Assembly: GCF_000016425.1 (NCBI RefSeq)
Contig: NC_009380.1
Coordinates: forward strand, 5,088,144 to 5,152,143
Length of the DNA stretch: 64,000 nucleotides
Direction of reading: 5' to 3'
DNA from: Salinispora tropica CNB-440
GTDB lineage: Bacteria; Actinomycetota; Actinomycetes; Mycobacteriales; Micromonosporaceae
A program made the position numbers and the translations under genes. A model generated the notes under the pieces. The model searched no databases and was not told the origin of the DNA. It worked only from the letters and a program-made list of their open reading frames with translations. This document shows, in pieces, positions 8,791-17,232 of the stretch. How positions within the stretch are numbered: the stretch's first letter is position 1; each line of letters begins with the position of its first letter.

Positions 8791-8962
8791 CCGGGCAGGC
8801 GGAGAGCCGGCCGACCGTTCACCGGAGTGACCCAGGTCACTGAGCGCAGCTACCGCGCCGCTCGGCGCAACCGACGACCGGCATCGATCGTCGCCTTCCG
8901 GGGCGGTAGCGCATTCCCTACCGTGCGCGAAACCCCTGATACCTGAAGGTGGTGAGCCACGG

Positions 8963-9331
8963 ATGTCCACGGAAACACCCGCGTCCACCCCGGCCGAGTC
9001 GGCGGCGGAGCGCTATCTGGCCGTGCAACGGTCGGCCGAGTTCGCCGGGTTGCGGCGCGCGTTGCGCGGCTTCGTCTTCCCGATGACCATCGCGTTCTTC
9101 CTCTGGTACGCCCTCTACGTGCTCCTGTCCGCGTACGCGCGCGACTTCATGGGCACGAAGATCATCGGCAACGTCAACGTGGCGTTGGTCTTCGGTCTGC
9201 TCCAGTTCGCCTCCACCTTCCTGATCGCCTGGCTCTACTCCCGGTACGCCGCCCGCCGGATCGATCCGGTCGCCGACCGGATCCGCGCGGAGATCGGGGA
9301 GGTGACCCATGACCACGGTCCTCGCGGCTGA
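8963..9331 (+). CDS. DUF485 membrane protein (YjcH-type)
   Basis: A 122-residue inner membrane protein with two transmembrane helices (about 37-58 and 72-93) and the DUF485 hallmarks: an FVFP segment before helix 1 and Y-S-R-Y-A-A after helix 2. DUF485 proteins are nearly always encoded immediately upstream of ActP-type acetate permeases, as here with a 23-nt overlap, and are thought to assist the permease. The ATG follows AAGGTGGTGAG. Confidence 0.9.
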   Translation: MSTETPASTPAESAAERYLAVQRSAEFAGLRRALRGFVFPMTIAFFLWYALYVLLSAYARDFMGTKIIGNVNVALVFGLLQFASTFLIAWLYSRYAARRIDPVADRIRAEIGEVTHDHGPRG

Positions 9332-10982
9332 GGCGGGCGACAGCACCGCCCGGAACCTGACCCTCACGCTCTTTCTCGTCTTCGTGGCGGTGACGCTGGC
9401 GATCACGGTGTGGGCCAGCCGGCAGACCAAGACCGCCACCGACTTCTACGCGGGTGGCCGCTCCTTCTCCGGCTTCCAGAACGGCATGGCGATCGGCGGC
9501 GACTACATGTCGGCGGCGTCGTTCCTCGGCATCGCCGGCCTCATCGCCCTCTACGGCTACGACGGCTTCCTCTACTCGATCGGCTTCCTGGTCGCCTGGC
9601 TGGTGGCGCTGCTGCTCGTCGCCGAGCTGCTCCGCAACTCCGGCCGCTACACGATGGCCGACGTGCTCGCCTTCCGGATGCGGCAGCGTCCGGTGCGGAC
9701 GGCCGCCGCGGCCTCCACCATCACGGTGTCGATCTTCTACCTACTCGCCCAGATGGTCGGTGCGGGGGCGCTGGTCGCCCTGCTGCTCGGCATCAAGCCA
9801 GGCACGACCTTCCTCGGCCTGGACGCGGACGCCGCCAAGATCGCAACGATCATCATGGTCGGTGCGCTGATGGTCACCTACGTGACGGTGGGTGGCATGA
9901 AGGGCACCACCTATGTGCAGATTGTCAAGGCGTTCCTGCTGATGGGCGGCGCCGTCGTGATGACCCTGCTGGTGTTGGCGAAGTACAAGTTCAACCTCTC
10001 CGGCCTGCTCGGTGACGCGGCGGACGCCTCCGGCAAGGGCGCCGCCTTCCTCGAACCGGGGCTGCGCTACGGCGTCGAGACACCCGGCGACGCCTTGAAA
10101 ACCTTCTACAGCAAGCTGGATCTGCTCTCTCTCGGCGTCGCACTGGTGCTGGGCACGGCCGGTCTGCCGCACATCCTCATCCGCTTCTACACCGTGCCCA
10201 CGGCGAAGGCCGCCCGGAAGAGTGTCCTCTGGGCAATCGGCATCATCGGCACCTTCTACCTACTCACGCTCGCCCTCGGCTTCGGCGCCGCGGCGCTGGT
10301 GGGAAGCGAGGCGATCACCGCGCAGGACCGGGCGGGGAACACCGCCGCGCCGCAGCTGGCCGAGGCGTTGGGGGTGGACTTCCTCGGTGGAGAACTGGGC
10401 GGCGCGACGCTACTGGCGGTCATCGCGGCGGTTGCCTTCGCGACCATCCTGGCGGTCGTCGCCGGCCTGACCCTGGCCTCCTCGTCCAGCCTGGCGCACG
10501 ACTTCTACGCCAACGTGGTCAAGAACGGCACGGCGTCCGAGCGGCAGGAGGTTGCCGTGGCGCGGATCTCCGCCCTGGTGATCGGCGCGATCTCGATCGT
10601 TCTCTCCATCTTCGCGCAGAACCTGAACGTCGCCTTCCTGGTCGCCCTCGCCTTCGCGGTGGCCGCGTCGGGCAACCTGCCGGCGATCCTCTACAGCCTC
10701 TTCTGGCGGCGGTTCAACACCAGCGGCGCAGTCTGGGCCATCTACGGCGGCCTCTTCGCCGCGGTCTTTCTGGTGTTCTTCTCCCCGGTCGTCTCCGGGT
10801 CGCCGACCGCGATGTTCCCCGACCAGGACTGGCAGTGGTTCCCGCTGTCCAACCCGGGCCTGCTCTCCATCCCGTTCGGCTTCCTCTGCGGCTGGTTCGG
10901 GACGGTGATCTCCAAGGAACGCGACGATCAGCGCTACGCCGAGTTGGAGGTTCGCTCCCTCACCGGCGCGGGCGCGCACTGA
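9309..10982 (+). CDS. actP: Cation/acetate symporter
   Basis: A 557-residue SSS-family transporter with about thirteen membrane segments, full length for ActP. Recognisable features are TDFYAGGRSFSGFQNGMAI near the N-terminus, GGMKGTTYVQIVKA in the middle, and SSSLAHDFYANVVK. It imports acetate and related short-chain monocarboxylates with Na+. The ATG at 9309 follows GGGGAGG (9297-9303) and lies inside the DUF485 gene, so both are co-translated. A strong GC hairpin follows. Confidence 0.92.
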   Translation: MTTVLAAEAGDSTARNLTLTLFLVFVAVTLAITVWASRQTKTATDFYAGGRSFSGFQNGMAIGGDYMSAASFLGIAGLIALYGYDGFLYSIGFLVAWLVALLLVAELLRNSGRYTMADVLAFRMRQRPVRTAAAASTITVSIFYLLAQMVGAGALVALLLGIKPGTTFLGLDADAAKIATIIMVGALMVTYVTVGGMKGTTYVQIVKAFLLMGGAVVMTLLVLAKYKFNLSGLLGDAADASGKGAAFLEPGLRYGVETPGDALKTFYSKLDLLSLGVALVLGTAGLPHILIRFYTVPTAKAARKSVLWAIGIIGTFYLLTLALGFGAAALVGSEAITAQDRAGNTAAPQLAEALGVDFLGGELGGATLLAVIAAVAFATILAVVAGLTLASSSSLAHDFYANVVKNGTASERQEVAVARISALVIGAISIVLSIFAQNLNVAFLVALAFAVAASGNLPAILYSLFWRRFNTSGAVWAIYGGLFAAVFLVFFSPVVSGSPTAMFPDQDWQWFPLSNPGLLSIPFGFLCGWFGTVISKERDDQRYAELEVRSLTGAGAH

Positions 10983-10995
10983 GGTATCCCGGGGG

Positions 10996-11021
10996 GGGCC
11001 GGGGCGTCGACGCCCCGGCCC
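10996..11021. terminator. GC-rich palindrome after actP
   Basis: A 26-bp perfect palindrome centred on GTCGAC, with arms of GGGCCGGGGC type, starts 13 bp after the actP stop. No U-tract follows. A transcription terminator for the DUF485-actP operon is the simplest reading. Confidence 0.75.
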
Positions 11022-11056
11022 GCCCCTTCCGCGCCGGGCGCGAACCGGTCGCTCGG

Positions 11057-11062
11057 TAGGCT
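11057..11062 (+). promoter_or_regulatory. -10 element of leaderless gene at 11070
   Basis: TAGGCT, 7 nt before ATG 11070; no ribosome-binding site is present. Confidence 0.65.
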
Positions 11063-11069
11063 GGCCGCC

Positions 11070-12047
11070 ATGAAGGTTGTGCAACGCTTCGGCCCCGGTC
11101 ACCGCATCCTCGTCACCGGTGGGGCAGGCTTCGTGCCCTCACACCTGGTTGACGCCCTCCTCGCCCGTGGCTGCACGGTCGTGGCGGTGGACAACTTCGT
11201 GACCGGCGCCAAGGAGAACGTCGCCCACCTGGCGGAGACGTCGACCTTCACGCTTGTCGAGGCGGACATCTCCGACGGTCTGCCCGAGCACCACCCCGCG
11301 CTCGCCGAGCGGTTCGACGCCATTCTGCACATGGCGTCGCCGGCCAGCCCCACCGACTTCGAGAAGCTGCCGGTGGAGATCCTCCGGGTCGGCTCGGTCG
11401 CCACCCTGCACCTGCTGGACCGGGCGGTCGCCGACGGCGCCCGGTTCCTGCTGGCCTCCACCTCCGAGGCGTACGGGGACCCGTTGGAGCACCCCCAGCG
11501 GGAGACGTACTGGGGAAACGTCAACCCGATCGGGATCCGGAGCGTCTACGACGAGTCGAAGCGGTTCGCCGAGGCGGCGACGATGGCGTACCACCGGAGC
11601 CGGGGGGCCGACGTCGCCATTGTCCGGATCTTCAACACCTACGGTCCCCGGATGCGGCCCGACGACGGCCGGGCGATCCCGACGTTCATCGCCCAGTCCC
11701 TGCGCGGCGAGCCGATCACCGTCCACGGGACCGGAGATCAGACACGCTCCATCTGCTACGTCGACGATCTGGTGCGGGGCATCCTGTTGCTGCTGGACTC
11801 GACCGAGACCGGGCCGGTCAACTGCGGGACCGAGCACGAGATGAGCATGCGCCAGCTGGCAGAGTCGATCGTGTCGCTCTGCGAGAGCAGCTCCGAGGTG
11901 ACCTATGTCTCCCGCGCTGCCGATGATCCGAAGATGCGCCGACCGGATCTCACCCGCGCCCGGGAACTCCTCGACTTCGAGCCCGAAGTTACGCCCAGGG
12001 AGGGCCTGCACCGCACGATCGCGTACTTCCGCGAGCGGCTCGGGTAG
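11070..12047 (+). CDS. NAD-dependent epimerase, UDP-glucuronate decarboxylase-like
   Basis: A 325-residue extended SDR enzyme. It has the nucleotide-binding loop TGGAGFVPSHL (residues about 16-26), the active-site S-T-S and YDESK (Y and K of the YxxxK motif), NTYGPRM, and the GTGDQTRSICYVDDLVRG segment seen in UDP-xylose synthases. The likely role is making or modifying a nucleotide sugar for envelope polysaccharide, in keeping with the two LCP ligase genes that follow. The third glycine of the usual GGAGFIGSH loop is replaced by proline. UDP-glucose 4-epimerase-type activity is an alternative. Confidence 0.83.
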   Translation: MKVVQRFGPGHRILVTGGAGFVPSHLVDALLARGCTVVAVDNFVTGAKENVAHLAETSTFTLVEADISDGLPEHHPALAERFDAILHMASPASPTDFEKLPVEILRVGSVATLHLLDRAVADGARFLLASTSEAYGDPLEHPQRETYWGNVNPIGIRSVYDESKRFAEAATMAYHRSRGADVAIVRIFNTYGPRMRPDDGRAIPTFIAQSLRGEPITVHGTGDQTRSICYVDDLVRGILLLLDSTETGPVNCGTEHEMSMRQLAESIVSLCESSSEVTYVSRAADDPKMRRPDLTRARELLDFEPEVTPREGLHRTIAYFRERLG

Positions 12048-12103
12048 CCGCTCCCGGCGGCTCGTCGCGAATTCGGGCACCACTGGCTGACAGCTTCCCG
12101 ACG

Positions 12104-12109
12104 TACCCT
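12104..12109 (+). promoter_or_regulatory. -10 element of leaderless gene at 12117
   Basis: TACCCT, 7 nt before ATG 12117; no ribosome-binding site. Confidence 0.6.
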
Positions 12110-12116
12110 GACTCGC

Positions 12117-13379
12117 ATGTCAGCGACCACCGCCGCCGCTTACCCGCTCCCACACCTGCTTCGCAGCACCGGGCGGGCGCGGGTGGACGGCTCCTCCACC
12201 GGACGTGCCCGCCCCGCGCAGACAAACTGGTACCCCGCGCCTTCCGGACCGACCCGAGGTGGACCGGGCGGACCGGGCGGACCAGGCGGGCCGGGCGGGC
12301 CAGGTGGACCGGGCGGGCCAGGTGGACCGGGCGGGCCAGGTGGCCGTCCCGGACCGGGCCGACCGGAGCGGCGTGGCCCACGCCCTCGCTGGGGTCGGAT
12401 CGCGCTGGTGGCCGGAGTCGCCGTGCTGGTCTTCGCGCTGCTCGCCGCTACCGGAGCCTGGGTCTACGCCCGTGGCCTCGACAACGATCTCGCCCGGACC
12501 AATCCGTTCCCCTCGGGGGCCACCGACGACCGGCCGGTCAAGACGGTTGACGGCGCGCTGAACATCCTTCTCGTCGGCACGGACTCACGGGATCCGGACG
12601 CGCCGATGGACCAACGCGGCGAGTGGCGCGCCGACACGATCATCGTGATGCACATCCCGAGTAACCACCAGGAGGCGTACCTGGTGTCGATCCCCCGTGA
12701 CCTTTACGTGCCGATCCCGGAGAGCGCGAGCGCCGACTGCGGCTCGGGGCAGCGGAAAAAGATCAACGCTGCTTTTGCCTTCGGTGGGCTCCCCTTGGCG
12801 GTCCGCACCGTGGAGTGCTTCACCGATGTCCGCCTCGACCATGTCATGGCGATCGACTTCGGCGGCTTCGAAGAGGTCACGGACGCGCTCGGCGGTGTTG
12901 ATCTCACGGTGGAAAAGACGATCACCTCGATCCACAAGCCCTACCGGACCTTCACCGAGGGCGTCAACCACATGGACGGCGCCGAGGCGCTGGACTGGAT
13001 CCGGCAGCGCAAGCAGTTCCCCCGGGGCGACTTCGACCGGATGCGGCACCAGCAGGAGTTCCTCCGCGCGTTGATGAACAAGGCGGCCAGCACCGGAACG
13101 CTCACCAACCCGGTGAAGTTGAACGACTTCCTCAAGGCCGTGACCGCCGCGGTCACCGTCGACGAGGGCTTCTCCCTGGTCGACATGGCCTTCCAGTTCC
13201 GCAACCTGCGTGGGGAGAACCTGACCTTCGTTACCAGCCCACACAACGGCAGCCAGACCATCAACGGTGAGTCGGTCGTGGTCTCCGACCGGGAGCAGGC
13301 GCTCGCGATGTACCAGGCCATCTCTGCGGACAGCATGGCCGACTGGGTAGCGGCGAACGAGAACGACGCCGGCAGCTGA
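12117..13379 (+). CDS. LCP-family (LytR-CpsA-Psr) cell wall ligase with Gly-Pro repeat
   Basis: A 420-residue membrane protein. A cytoplasmic N-terminus carries a collagen-like run of about ten GGP triplets (about residues 48-77), then one transmembrane helix (94-117) and an outside LCP domain (about 140-310) with NILLVGTDSRD, RADTIIVMHI, SIPRDLYVPIP and the Arg-rich IRQRKQFPRGDFDRMRHQQ end. LCP enzymes transfer undecaprenyl-linked glycopolymers to peptidoglycan. A second LCP gene follows 74 bp downstream. The promoter (TACCCT) suggests a leaderless mRNA. Confidence 0.9.
   Translation: MSATTAAAYPLPHLLRSTGRARVDGSSTGRARPAQTNWYPAPSGPTRGGPGGPGGPGGPGGPGGPGGPGGPGGPGGRPGPGRPERRGPRPRWGRIALVAGVAVLVFALLAATGAWVYARGLDNDLARTNPFPSGATDDRPVKTVDGALNILLVGTDSRDPDAPMDQRGEWRADTIIVMHIPSNHQEAYLVSIPRDLYVPIPESASADCGSGQRKKINAAFAFGGLPLAVRTVECFTDVRLDHVMAIDFGGFEEVTDALGGVDLTVEKTITSIHKPYRTFTEGVNHMDGAEALDWIRQRKQFPRGDFDRMRHQQEFLRALMNKAASTGTLTNPVKLNDFLKAVTAAVTVDEGFSLVDMAFQFRNLRGENLTFVTSPHNGSQTINGESVVVSDREQALAMYQAISADSMADWVAANENDAGS
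12246..12346 (+). repeat. Tandem 9-bp repeat coding for Gly-Gly-Pro
   Basis: About ten copies of a 9-bp unit of GGNCCNGGC type within the LCP gene. The third-position variation alternates in a higher-order pattern, which points to slippage-driven growth. It is a candidate variable-number repeat between strains. Confidence 0.7.
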
Positions 13380-13453
13380 TCCCCCGTTCGGGGCCGACGA
13401 GATCGGGATCCGGCGAACGGACCCGCCGGTGACCCGCCGGACCGTAACCTGAC

Positions 13454-14530
13454 GTGAGAATCACTCACAGACGGTGGCGGGGAGGAACCACGTCCAGGTC
13501 GAAGGGCGGACGGGAGCGGGCCGACGCGGGCGTCCGGCGCGGACGACCACGCTGGGCCCGCCTCCTACTCGGCCTCGGCCTCGCGCTGGTACTCCTGGCC
13601 GGCCTCGCCGCCGTCGGCCTCCACCGGCTCACCCAGCGGTACGACAAGATGGTGACCCGGGAAGAACTACTCGACTCGGGCGCCCGACGAGGCCAGACGG
13701 ACCTAAACGGACCGCTGAACTACCTGCTGGTCGGCACCGACCGCTGGCGGAGTAGCAGCAGCACCGCCGACCGGCGATCGGACACCATCCTCATCGTGCA
13801 CGTGCCGGCCGGTGGACGTGAGGCGTTCCTGATGTCCATACCCCGAGACCTGCGGGTCACCATCCCCGCCGCCCACGGCTTCGGCGGCGGAGAAGACAAG
13901 ATCAACGCCGCGTACCAGCACGGTGGCGGAGGACAGTCCGGCACCCGACTACTCTCCGCCACCATCACCCAGCTCACCGACATCCGCTTCGACGGCGCCG
14001 CCGTGGTCGACTTCTCCGGCTTCCGCGACGTGATCGACCACCTCGGCGGCGTACGCATGTGCGTCGACACCGAGTTCCGCTCGATCCACACCGACCGGGT
14101 CTTCACCCCCGGCTGCCAGGAGATGGACGGCGGCACCGCGCTGGACTTCGTCCGCCAGCGTTACGACCTACCCAACGGCGACTACGACCGGCAGACCCAC
14201 CAGCAGCAACTGCTCCGAGCGGTACTGCAACGCGCCTCCGAGACCTCGATCCGAAACAACCCGGTCCGCCTGGACCAGGTGATCCGAGCTGTCGGCAGCT
14301 CACTGACGGTGGACACCAACGGCGTGCCCCTGGCGGATCTGGTTCTCGCGCTACGGGACCTGCCGACGGACGCCCTACGCGGAATCCAGATGCCGTCCTA
14401 CCCACAGACCATCGACCAGGTCTCGTACGTCATCCTCCAGGAAGGCGGCGGCGGGCTCTTCACCGCCGTCCAGAACCAGCGGGTGCCGCAGTGGGCCCAG
14501 GCCAACCCCCGGTGGGTCACCCAGCTCTGA
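13454..14530 (+). CDS. LCP-family cell wall ligase (second copy)
   Basis: A 358-residue paralogue of the preceding LCP protein: basic cytoplasmic N-terminus, one transmembrane helix (about 35-57) and an LCP domain with LNYLLVGTDRWR, RSDTILIVHVPAGG, SIPRDLRVTIP and VRQRYDLPNGDYDRQTHQQ. It lacks the Gly-Pro tract. The start is uncertain: GTG 13454 has TAACCT only 3 nt upstream and no ribosome-binding site, while a strong GGGGAGG (13479-13485) sits 4 nt before an in-frame ACG at 13490. Confidence 0.85.
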   Translation: MRITHRRWRGGTTSRSKGGRERADAGVRRGRPRWARLLLGLGLALVLLAGLAAVGLHRLTQRYDKMVTREELLDSGARRGQTDLNGPLNYLLVGTDRWRSSSSTADRRSDTILIVHVPAGGREAFLMSIPRDLRVTIPAAHGFGGGEDKINAAYQHGGGGQSGTRLLSATITQLTDIRFDGAAVVDFSGFRDVIDHLGGVRMCVDTEFRSIHTDRVFTPGCQEMDGGTALDFVRQRYDLPNGDYDRQTHQQQLLRAVLQRASETSIRNNPVRLDQVIRAVGSSLTVDTNGVPLADLVLALRDLPTDALRGIQMPSYPQTIDQVSYVILQEGGGGLFTAVQNQRVPQWAQANPRWVTQL

Positions 14531-14565
14531 CCAACCGGCAACACCCACCCGGAGAGCGCGGCCCC

Positions 14566-14571
14566 TAAGGT
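14566..14571 (+). promoter_or_regulatory. -10 element of leaderless gene at 14579
   Basis: TAAGGT, 7 nt before GTG 14579. It overlaps the alternative upstream GTG at 14570, which argues against that start. Confidence 0.6.
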
Positions 14572-14578
14572 GGAAGCT

Positions 14579-14914
14579 GTGTTCGGACCCCGCGTACCCA
14601 CCGTGACCGTGCCCGAGATTACCGACGACGCGTACCTGCTCGATGTCCGTGAGGACGACGAGTGGCTCGCCGGTCACGCACCCAACGCCCACCACCTGCC
14701 GATGACCCAGCTGCCCACCCGGCTGGCCGAAGTTCCCGACAACCGCGAGGTGGCCGTCATCTGCCGGTCTGGCGGGCGCTCCGCACAGGTCGTCACCTAC
14801 CTCCTGCGCAACGGCTGGGAGCAGGTACGCAACGTCGAAGGCGGAATGGGGGAATGGGCTGCCACCGGACGGCCCGTGGTCGGCGGCGACGGACAGCCCG
14901 GCAAGGTCCTGTAA
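14579..14914 (+). CDS. Rhodanese-like sulfurtransferase domain protein
   Basis: A 111-residue single-domain rhodanese. The persulfide-carrying cysteine is Cys62 in VICRSGGRSAQV, and YLLDVRED and HHLPM are the usual flanking signatures. Such proteins move sulfane sulfur or act in thiol redox control; no specific partner is evident. The GTG at 14579 is chosen because of the -10 element; the following gene starts 9 bp after the stop, so the two are likely cotranscribed. Confidence 0.88.
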   Translation: MFGPRVPTVTVPEITDDAYLLDVREDDEWLAGHAPNAHHLPMTQLPTRLAEVPDNREVAVICRSGGRSAQVVTYLLRNGWEQVRNVEGGMGEWAATGRPVVGGDGQPGKVL

Positions 14915-14923
14915 CCGCACGCC

Positions 14924-15715
14924 ATGGGCCATCCCCTGGTCTTCGCCCACCGCGGCTCGTCGTACGACCTACCGGAGCACACTCTGGCCGCGTACCTGCG
15001 AGCCCTCGACGAGGGCGCCGACGGGGTGGAGTGCGACGTTCGGTTGACCCGCGATGGGCACCTCGTCTGCGTGCACGACCGTCGCCTGGACCGCACCAGC
15101 AACGGGCACGGCCCGGTCAGCACGCGGACGCTCGCCGAGTTGGAGCAGCTCGACTTCGGGTCCTGGCACCCAGGTCCCGCCGCACTGGCCGACGGCGACG
15201 AGGTACTGGACGAGTCGTACCTGCGGCTCCTCACCCTGGACCGGCTCCTGGAAGCCGTCCGCGCCGTCAGCCGGCCGGTCCGGCTGCTGATCGAGACCAA
15301 ACACCCATCCCGGTACGGGCGACACGTCGAGCGACGGCTGGTCGCGCTGCTCGACCGGCACGGGCTGACCGTGCCGAGGCCCGACCACCCGCTCCAGGTC
15401 ACCGTCATGTCGTTCTCGCTGCTGGCGGTGCGGCGACTCCGGATGCTGGCCCCCACGCTGCCCACCGTGCTGCTGTTGGACAGGTTGCCGCGCGGACTAC
15501 GGCTGAGGCTGCCGTTCGGCATCCGGATCGCCGGCCCCGGCATCGCGCTGGTACGTGCCCGCCCCTCCCTGGTCCCCGCGCTACAGGCAGCCGGTAACCA
15601 GGTGTACGTCTGGACCGTCAACGACCCCAGCGACCTGGAGCTGGTGCTGGCCGCCGGGGTGGACGGCATCATCACCGATCGGCCGGCCCCCACGCTCACC
15701 CGACTGCACGGCTGA
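14924..15715 (+). CDS. Glycerophosphodiester phosphodiesterase
   Basis: A 263-residue GDPD-family TIM barrel. The catalytic set is visible: FAHRGSS (His9, Arg10), PEHT (Glu19), VECDVRLT (Glu36, Asp38) and HD (51-52). It hydrolyses glycerophosphodiesters to glycerol-3-phosphate and an alcohol. No signal peptide is apparent, so a cytoplasmic enzyme is expected. Confidence 0.9.
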   Translation: MGHPLVFAHRGSSYDLPEHTLAAYLRALDEGADGVECDVRLTRDGHLVCVHDRRLDRTSNGHGPVSTRTLAELEQLDFGSWHPGPAALADGDEVLDESYLRLLTLDRLLEAVRAVSRPVRLLIETKHPSRYGRHVERRLVALLDRHGLTVPRPDHPLQVTVMSFSLLAVRRLRMLAPTLPTVLLLDRLPRGLRLRLPFGIRIAGPGIALVRARPSLVPALQAAGNQVYVWTVNDPSDLELVLAAGVDGIITDRPAPTLTRLHG

Positions 15716-15768
15716 GCGTGGGACCAGCGGACCTGTCCCGAATCCGACCGGCGGGGCACACTCGGGGA

Positions 15769-17226
15769 ATGCCGAGACGCACGGACTTCTCTGCTCTGAT
15801 CAACGGCCACACCGCGGTGATCGAGATGATCAACTCCGGCGAGGCCGGCGTGCCGGCACTCAACCAGCTACTCCGGGTAGCCCAGGAGGCGCTGGGTGCC
15901 GCCGGGATGGCCTTCGTCGAGTTCGCCCCGACCGGCGGACGGGTGATCGTCGCCACCGGCACGGTCGAATGGGCCCTCGGCCACCCCCTGCCGGTGGACG
16001 ACCCGGACGCCGTCTGCCTGCTCTCCGGACCCCGGGTCCACCAGCTCGACACCGGCCGCCTCACCGGCAGGCTCGGGACGAAGCTCACCGGCCCGGCGAG
16101 GTCACAGATGGTGGTGTCCCGCGCCGAGATCGGTGGGCAGATCGTGGGTAGCCTGCACGCCCTCTATCCCGCCGACGAGGACCAGCCGTGCCCGGACCAC
16201 CAATGCGTCATGGCCTACGTCGCCTCCTGCGTCGCCCACCTCTACGGCGACCAGTGCGGACTGCCGGTGCACGTCGACGGGCCGATCGTGGCCACGCTCG
16301 CCGACGGCCTGGCCGTGGTGGACCGCGAGGCCCGCGTCCGACTCTGGAATCCCGCCGCCGCCCAGATCACCGGCCAGGCGGTCACCGACGTCCTCGGCCA
16401 GACAGTGCCGTTCCCCCTCCCGCCGCCGGGGCAGGCGCTCGACCATCGGCTGCCGGACGGTCGCTGGCTGCGGGTCACCTCGGGAGAGCTACCGGGGCCG
16501 GGAACGCTGCGCGTGGTCACCTTCCGCGACATCACCAACCGACAGCAGAACGTCACCGACCATGACCTCTTCGTCGCGGTGACCAGTCACGAGCTACGCA
16601 CACCGGTGACCGTCATCAAGGGGTACGCGGACACCCTCACCGACCACTGGGAGGCGCTGACCGACGCCGACCGGCAGCTGGCCGCCCGGAAGATCGGGCA
16701 GCGCGCCAACGAACTGGCCCGTCTCGTTGACCGGCTCCTCTCCTCCACCGCCGAGGCGGGCCCCGGCGGAATGCCGCCCGCCCCGTACGACCTGGGCGAC
16801 GCCCTGCGGGCGGCGGTGACCGATCTCCCCGCCGAGCTGCGGCGCCGGATCACCCTCACCGCGCCGGTCGGGCTGCCCCGGGCGCTCGGTCACCGGGCCA
16901 GTCTGGCGACGGTGGTCACCGAGCTGTGCACGAACGCCGCCAAGTACTCGCCTCCCGCCAGCCCGATCACGGTCACCGCCGGTGCCGATGGACAGACCGT
17001 CTCCGTCCGCGTCACCGACCAGGGCATCGGCATCCGTCCAGAGCATGTGGAGCGCGCGTTCGACCAGTACTGGCAGGGCGATTCCCGCGACCACCGTCGC
17101 CTTCCCGGAGCCGGGCTCGGCCTCTTTCTGGTCCGCCGAATCGTTGAACAACAAAATGGGTGGGTATCCCTCCGACCGAAGATCGGTGGCGGTACGGTCG
17201 CAGAGGTACGGCTGCCCCATGGGTGA
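15769..17226 (+). CDS. PAS-containing sensor histidine kinase without cognate regulator
   Basis: A 485-residue soluble kinase. A GAF-like N-terminal part (about 1-175) with a Cys-rich patch (CPDHQCVMAYVASCVAH), a PAS domain (about 180-265; VVDREARVRLWNPAA), HisKA (His274 in SHELRTP) and an HATPase domain with NAAKYSP, DQGIGI and GAGLGLFL boxes. No membrane segment, so the signal is cytoplasmic. No response regulator is adjacent; instead an anti-sigma-type ATPase follows 6 nt downstream. The ATG at 15769 is chosen over an upstream GTG at 15718. Confidence 0.87.
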   Translation: MPRRTDFSALINGHTAVIEMINSGEAGVPALNQLLRVAQEALGAAGMAFVEFAPTGGRVIVATGTVEWALGHPLPVDDPDAVCLLSGPRVHQLDTGRLTGRLGTKLTGPARSQMVVSRAEIGGQIVGSLHALYPADEDQPCPDHQCVMAYVASCVAHLYGDQCGLPVHVDGPIVATLADGLAVVDREARVRLWNPAAAQITGQAVTDVLGQTVPFPLPPPGQALDHRLPDGRWLRVTSGELPGPGTLRVVTFRDITNRQQNVTDHDLFVAVTSHELRTPVTVIKGYADTLTDHWEALTDADRQLAARKIGQRANELARLVDRLLSSTAEAGPGGMPPAPYDLGDALRAAVTDLPAELRRRITLTAPVGLPRALGHRASLATVVTELCTNAAKYSPPASPITVTAGADGQTVSVRVTDQGIGIRPEHVERAFDQYWQGDSRDHRRLPGAGLGLFLVRRIVEQQNGWVSLRPKIGGGTVAEVRLPHG

Positions 17227-17232
17227 CCAAGG

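Noticed and set aside
12246..12346. Possible CRISPR-like array
   Set aside because: Unit is 9 bp, continuous and in frame within an LCP gene; there are no spacers.
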